Shown: positions 22,272 through 24,832 of the stretch, piece by piece
How positions within the stretch are numbered: position 1 is the stretch's first letter
Layout: each line of letters starts with the position of its first letter
Source of the DNA: CAMASH01 sp041746635
GTDB lineage: Bacteria > Verrucomicrobiota > Verrucomicrobiia > Chthoniobacterales > Terrimicrobiaceae
Reading direction: 5' to 3'
Assembly: GCA_041746635.1 (NCBI GenBank)
Contig: JBGTGQ010000086.1
Location: 1-24,832 of the forward strand
Length of the DNA stretch: 24,832 bases
Notes under the pieces: generated by a model
Told to the model about the DNA's origin: nothing
Seen by the model: only the letters and a program-made list of their open reading frames with translations
The model's database searches: none
Made by a program: the position numbers and the translations under genes

Positions 22272-23531
22272 ATGGATAAAATCATCGTTCACGGCGGGGC
22301 CACGCTAAACGGTTCCGTACGCATCAGCGGTTCTAAAAATTCCGCCCTTCCCATCCTGGCTGCGACCTTGCTGACCAAGGAACCCTGCACCATCTCACGG
22401 GTGCCCGACCTGAGCGATATTCATTACATGCTCACGATCCTGAGCGAACTCGGCTGTGAGGTCGAACGCGCCAGCGGCACCGTCACGGTCAAGGCCGAGA
22501 AAGTCCTGACCGAGGCACCTTACGACATTGTGCGCAAAATGCGAGCCTCCGTTTGCATCCTCGGCCCGCTACTCGGCCGGGAAAAGGAAGCGACCGTTTC
22601 CCTGCCCGGCGGATGCATCATCGGTGATCGTCCGATTGACATTCATCTCAAGGGCTTCGAAGCCCTCGGGGCCGCCGTGTTGGTGCAAGCCGGAAATGTG
22701 AAGGTTCTCGCGCCCGAGTTGCGCGGTGCCACCATCAACCTGCGGGGGAAATTTGGCTCCACGGTTTTGGGGACGGACAATGTGATGATGGCGGCCGTCC
22801 TAGCGGAAGGCACCACGGTCATCGACGGCGCCGCCGCGGAACCCGAGGTGGTTGATCTGGCAAATTTCCTCATCAAGATGGGCGCAAAAATCGAAGGCGC
22901 GGGCACGAGCCGCATCATCATCGAAGGGGTGAAGGAACTGCACGGTGCGGAACACGATGTGATCCCGGATCGGATTGAGGCAGGTACATTTCTGGTCGCC
23001 GCCGCCATCTCCGGCAGCGAGGTCACCCTCAAGCGGACAGACCCCGAGCATTTGAAATCCCTCACCGATCCCCTGATCCAGGCAGGATATTCCATCACCA
23101 CCGGGAAGGAGGAAATCACCCTCCGGACCAACGGCACCCGTCGGCCGCTCAAGCTGGAAACCCAACCTTATCCGGGCTTCCCCACTGATATGCAGGCCCA
23201 GATGTGCGCCCTGCTGGCCACCACGGATGGGACCAGCGCCATCACCGAAAATATTTTTCCGCAGCGCTACATGCATGTGGCGGAACTCAAGCGCATGGGC
23301 GCAAACATCGAACTCCAAGGCTCAACCGCCGTCATTAACGGCGTGGCAAAATTGAGTGGAGCACCGGTGATGGCCAGCGACCTGCGCGCCTCGGCCGCCT
23401 TGGTTCTGGCCGGTCTGCAAGCCGAGGGCATGACGGAAATCAATCGCGTTTACCACATCGACCGCGGCTACGAGAGCATCGACGAAAAGCTCAATTCGCT
23501 CGGCGCAAATATCGAGCGGGTGAAGGTGTAG
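22272..23531 (+). CDS. murA: UDP-N-acetylglucosamine 1-carboxyvinyltransferase
   Basis: MurA carries out the first committed step of peptidoglycan synthesis, transferring enolpyruvate from PEP to UDP-GlcNAc. The 419-residue length is standard. Lys22 (ISGSKNSALP) and the catalytic Cys115 (LPGGCIIGDRPIDIH) fall at the Escherichia coli positions, so the enzyme should be fosfomycin-sensitive in principle. The C-terminus has DLRASAALVLAGL and YHIDRGYESIDEKL. The upstream gap carries a transposase relic; a hairpin follows the stop. Confidence 0.98.
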   Translation: MDKIIVHGGATLNGSVRISGSKNSALPILAATLLTKEPCTISRVPDLSDIHYMLTILSELGCEVERASGTVTVKAEKVLTEAPYDIVRKMRASVCILGPLLGREKEATVSLPGGCIIGDRPIDIHLKGFEALGAAVLVQAGNVKVLAPELRGATINLRGKFGSTVLGTDNVMMAAVLAEGTTVIDGAAAEPEVVDLANFLIKMGAKIEGAGTSRIIIEGVKELHGAEHDVIPDRIEAGTFLVAAAISGSEVTLKRTDPEHLKSLTDPLIQAGYSITTGKEEITLRTNGTRRPLKLETQPYPGFPTDMQAQMCALLATTDGTSAITENIFPQRYMHVAELKRMGANIELQGSTAVINGVAKLSGAPVMASDLRASAALVLAGLQAEGMTEINRVYHIDRGYESIDEKLNSLGANIERVKV

Positions 23532-23543
23532 CTTCCCAACAGG

Positions 23544-23568
23544 AATAACGGGCATCCTGCCCGTTATT
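23544..23568 (+). terminator. Hairpin downstream of murA, probable terminator
   Basis: AATAACGGGCA and TGCCCGTTATT form a perfect 11-bp stem with a 3-nt loop (TCC), 12 bp after the murA stop. A second small hairpin (GGGCG, GGA, CGCCC) follows at 23582-23594. No long T-run follows either stem, so an intrinsic terminator is likely but not certain. Confidence 0.6.
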
Positions 23569-23594
23569 GATTCCCTTCACGGGCGGGACGCCCA

Positions 23595-23682
23595 TGAAAA
23601 TGAGCGAAAGTAAGTCAAGAGATTCTGCGGTGCATGAGGCGAGTTATGGCCAAGAGAATCCAAGCGCGGGCGATGCGGGCGG
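23595..23682 (-). pseudogene. Remnant of an IS5-type transposase 3' end
   Basis: This block aligns with 24708-24800 at the window's right end: both carry TGAAAATGA, then ATTCTG, CGAGTTATGGCCA and the downstream GC-rich stretch. On the minus strand it reads ARIARAWILLAITRLMHRRI followed by a stop, against ARAWILLAITRIMLNRIP in the right-hand copy. It is therefore an old, diverged copy of the same transposase tail. Nothing else of that IS is recognisable here. Confidence 0.7.
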
Positions 23683-23753
23683 CATAACTAAGGACTAAGA
23701 GGACTAAGGGTAAGACTTATTATTCTTATATTAATTAGGTCTTATCCCCTCCC

Positions 23754-23873
23754 GCCTTCCTTCACCTCGCCGCCGGGAAACCCAAAGAACTCGCCCTCAA
23801 CGTTCTCAGACGAAAACTCATTCTCCTCGCTAACCGCCTCCTAAAATATCCCAACTTCTCCCTTGCTTCCTAA
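23754..23873 (+). pseudogene. Remnant of an IS110-type transposase C-terminus
   Basis: The + strand encodes LAAGKPKELALNVLRRKLIL, then LANRLLKYPNFSLAS and a TAA stop. This matches the C-terminal end of IS110-family transposases (AAGKPxxxALxAxxRKLxxLxNxLLKNPNFxLA pattern). Upstream there is only A/T-rich sequence (23690-23750) with a weak inverted repeat TAAGAC...GTCTTA, so the rest of the gene is gone. Between it and the tRNA I see nothing else. Confidence 0.6.
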
Positions 23874-23930
23874 AACAGTTGCTGACCCGAACGCCTGCTA
23901 CAGCGAGCGGCCCAGCGAGGTCTCAAAACA

Positions 23931-24005
23931 TGGTGCGCGATGCAGGGTTCGAACCTGCGACTTCTTGCGTGTGAAGCAAGCGCTCTACCGCTGAGCTAAT
24001 CGCGC
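23931..24005 (-). tRNA. tRNA-Val (anticodon CAC)
   Basis: The minus strand folds as a complete tRNA: acceptor GCGCGAT pairing with ATCGCGC, D arm GCTC-AGCGGTA-GAGC, anticodon stem CTTGC/GCAAG with loop TTCACAC (anticodon CAC, reading GUG), short variable region, T arm GCAGG-TTCGAAC-CTGC, discriminator A, and encoded CCA. A tyrosine recombinase gene starts 101 bp from its 5' end. Confidence 0.96.
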
Positions 24006-24060
24006 TTAGTGTTGATTTGCAACGACTTGCAAAGAATGCTTGAACCGCCATTTTCAGATT

Positions 24061-24094
24061 GTAACCCGTTTTTGTAACCCGTTTTTGTAACCCG
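24061..24094. repeat. Three GTAACCCG iterons with 13-bp period upstream of the recombinase gene
   Basis: GTAACCCG occurs at 24061, 24074 and 24087, separated by TTTTT each time. The block ends 12 bp before the recombinase ATG. It may be a binding site for the recombinase or its accessory factor, or simple tandem slippage. Confidence 0.6.
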
Positions 24095-24106
24095 TAGTCT
24101 GCTGGC

Positions 24107-24742
24107 ATGAGCAAGCCAGAGAAAACCAAGGGAACAAAATTGGATTGGGTGAAAGTCGGTCCATGCCTTTATCGCTATCGTGAGGGCAAATACTACGCGC
24201 TCCTCAAACAGGGGGGCAAGCAAATCCGGCGCTCGCTGGAAACGCACGATCTTCCCCTCGCCCGCCGCAAGCTGGTTGAACTGCGCAAGGATCTGGAAAC
24301 CACCGATCCCACCCTGGCAGCGCGCACCCTTGAAAAACACGCCGAGCGTTTTTTGAAAACCATCACCGGAGCCGAGAGCACACAGTACATCATCAAGCTG
24401 AATATCGGCAAACTACTGTCAGGCTGGCCCAAGGATGCATCGAGAGTCCTTGGCAAAATCCGTGCGGGCGATTGCAAAGAGTGGATCGCAAAATATCCCG
24501 ACCTTTCCGCCAGCACGATCAACCACATGATTACGGACGCACGCCGCTTTTTCGATATGGCCGTTTCGGATGGCGTCATTCCCCGCTCCCCCATGGCCGG
24601 CATCACCTACCGCAAACCGCCCGAACTGACCCGCCTGACCCCCACCCTCGAACAATTCGAGGCCATTGTGGCCGATCTTCGCTCGCAGAAGGCTAAGAGC
24701 CTGTCTGAAAATGAAGGAAGAGAGATCAAGGAATTCTGTTGA
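24107..24742 (+). pseudogene. Tyrosine recombinase/phage integrase, truncated by an IS
   Basis: The N-terminal arm (residues ~20-55: GPCLYRYREGKYYALLKQGG then KQIRRSLETHD) and the SAM-like core-binding domain (~75-185: HAERFLKTITG, SASTINHMITDARRFFDMAV, GVIPRSPMAGI) are of integrase type, with RLTPTLEQFEAIVADLRSQ leading into the catalytic domain. At residue ~197 (position 24697) the sequence changes to an IS end, and the frame closes with SLSENEGREIKEFC. The whole catalytic domain with its Arg-His-Arg-Tyr residues is therefore absent, so it is inactive. It lies next to tRNA-Val, a common integration target. The rest may lie beyond the IS outside the window. Confidence 0.82.
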
Positions 24743-24832
24743 GCATAATCCGAGTTATGGCCAGGAGGATCCAGGCGCGAGCGCTGCGAGTGGTTTTTTC
24801 ATAGTCTCGGACCAAGCGGCGGTGTTGGGAGA
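24697..24832 (-). mobile_element. End of an IS5-type insertion sequence, cut by the window edge
   Basis: The element appears to begin at GAGCCTGTCTGAAAA (24697), a plausible terminal inverted repeat, preceded by CTAA as possible target duplication. It interrupts the recombinase gene and continues past the window. The transposase reads inward from beyond the right edge. Confidence 0.7.
24726..24832 (-). CDS. IS5-type transposase, C-terminal part only
   Basis: The minus strand encodes SQHRRLVRDYEKTTRSARAW, then ILLAITRIMLNRIP and a stop. The RRLVRDYEKT...AWI.LA..RIML.R pattern is the C-terminal signature of IS5-family DDE transposases, covering the last acidic residue region. The start lies outside the window, so intactness cannot be judged. 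A diverged copy of the same tail is at 23595-23682. Confidence 0.8.
   Translation of the reverse strand, partial: SQHRRLVRDYEKTTRSARAWILLAITRIMLNRIP

Overview
The window is a high-GC bacterial chromosome segment. The gene content (gatC-gatA, leuC-leuD, prmC followed by murA, a GYF_2/DUF4339 protein, secreted HtrA-type proteases, and decayed RAYT, IS110 and IS5-type elements) suggests a member of the Verrucomicrobiota/PVC group. That assignment is inference from gene neighbourhoods and style; no rRNA is present.

Left half (1-13060): a type I-C CRISPR-Cas locus read leftward. From right to left it runs cas3, an unrecognised small gene, cas5c, cas8c (with a likely internal cas11c start), cas7c, cas4, cas1, cas2, a leader, and an array of 17 full 37-nt repeats plus one cut by the window edge. 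The locus is broken up at three places by toxin-antitoxin (TA) genes: a phd/vapC relic between cas1 and cas4; a vapBC pair, a second antitoxin with a truncated toxin, and an intact parDE between cas4 and cas7; and an antitoxin/relE pair just upstream of the operon. Four of the five modules carry a broken partner. Two of them, parDE and the right-hand antitoxin, sit head-to-head with the start of a cas transcription unit (cas4 and cas3), so TA operators and cas promoters share short intergenic regions. Two cas fossils also lie in the locus: a cas3 N-terminus joined to a cas5-like C-terminus directly upstream of cas3, and a Cas3 helicase motif VI fragment directly downstream of cas7. A short repeat-like element resembling a crRNA unit lies antisense to the unknown gene between cas3 and cas5.

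Middle (13119-21770): housekeeping genes. gatC and gatA serve the tRNA amidotransferase. A translationally coupled pair follows: an active-looking secreted PDZ serine protease and a paralogue that has lost all three catalytic residues. Next come a convergent GYF_2 coiled-coil gene, leuCD of leucine biosynthesis, and prmC, the release-factor methyltransferase.

Right part (21771-24832): a graveyard of mobile DNA around murA and tRNA-Val(CAC). It holds a decayed REP-associated tyrosine transposase, the tail of an IS5-type transposase, the tail of an IS110-type transposase, a tyrosine recombinase gene cut by an IS, and the transposase end of that IS running off the window.
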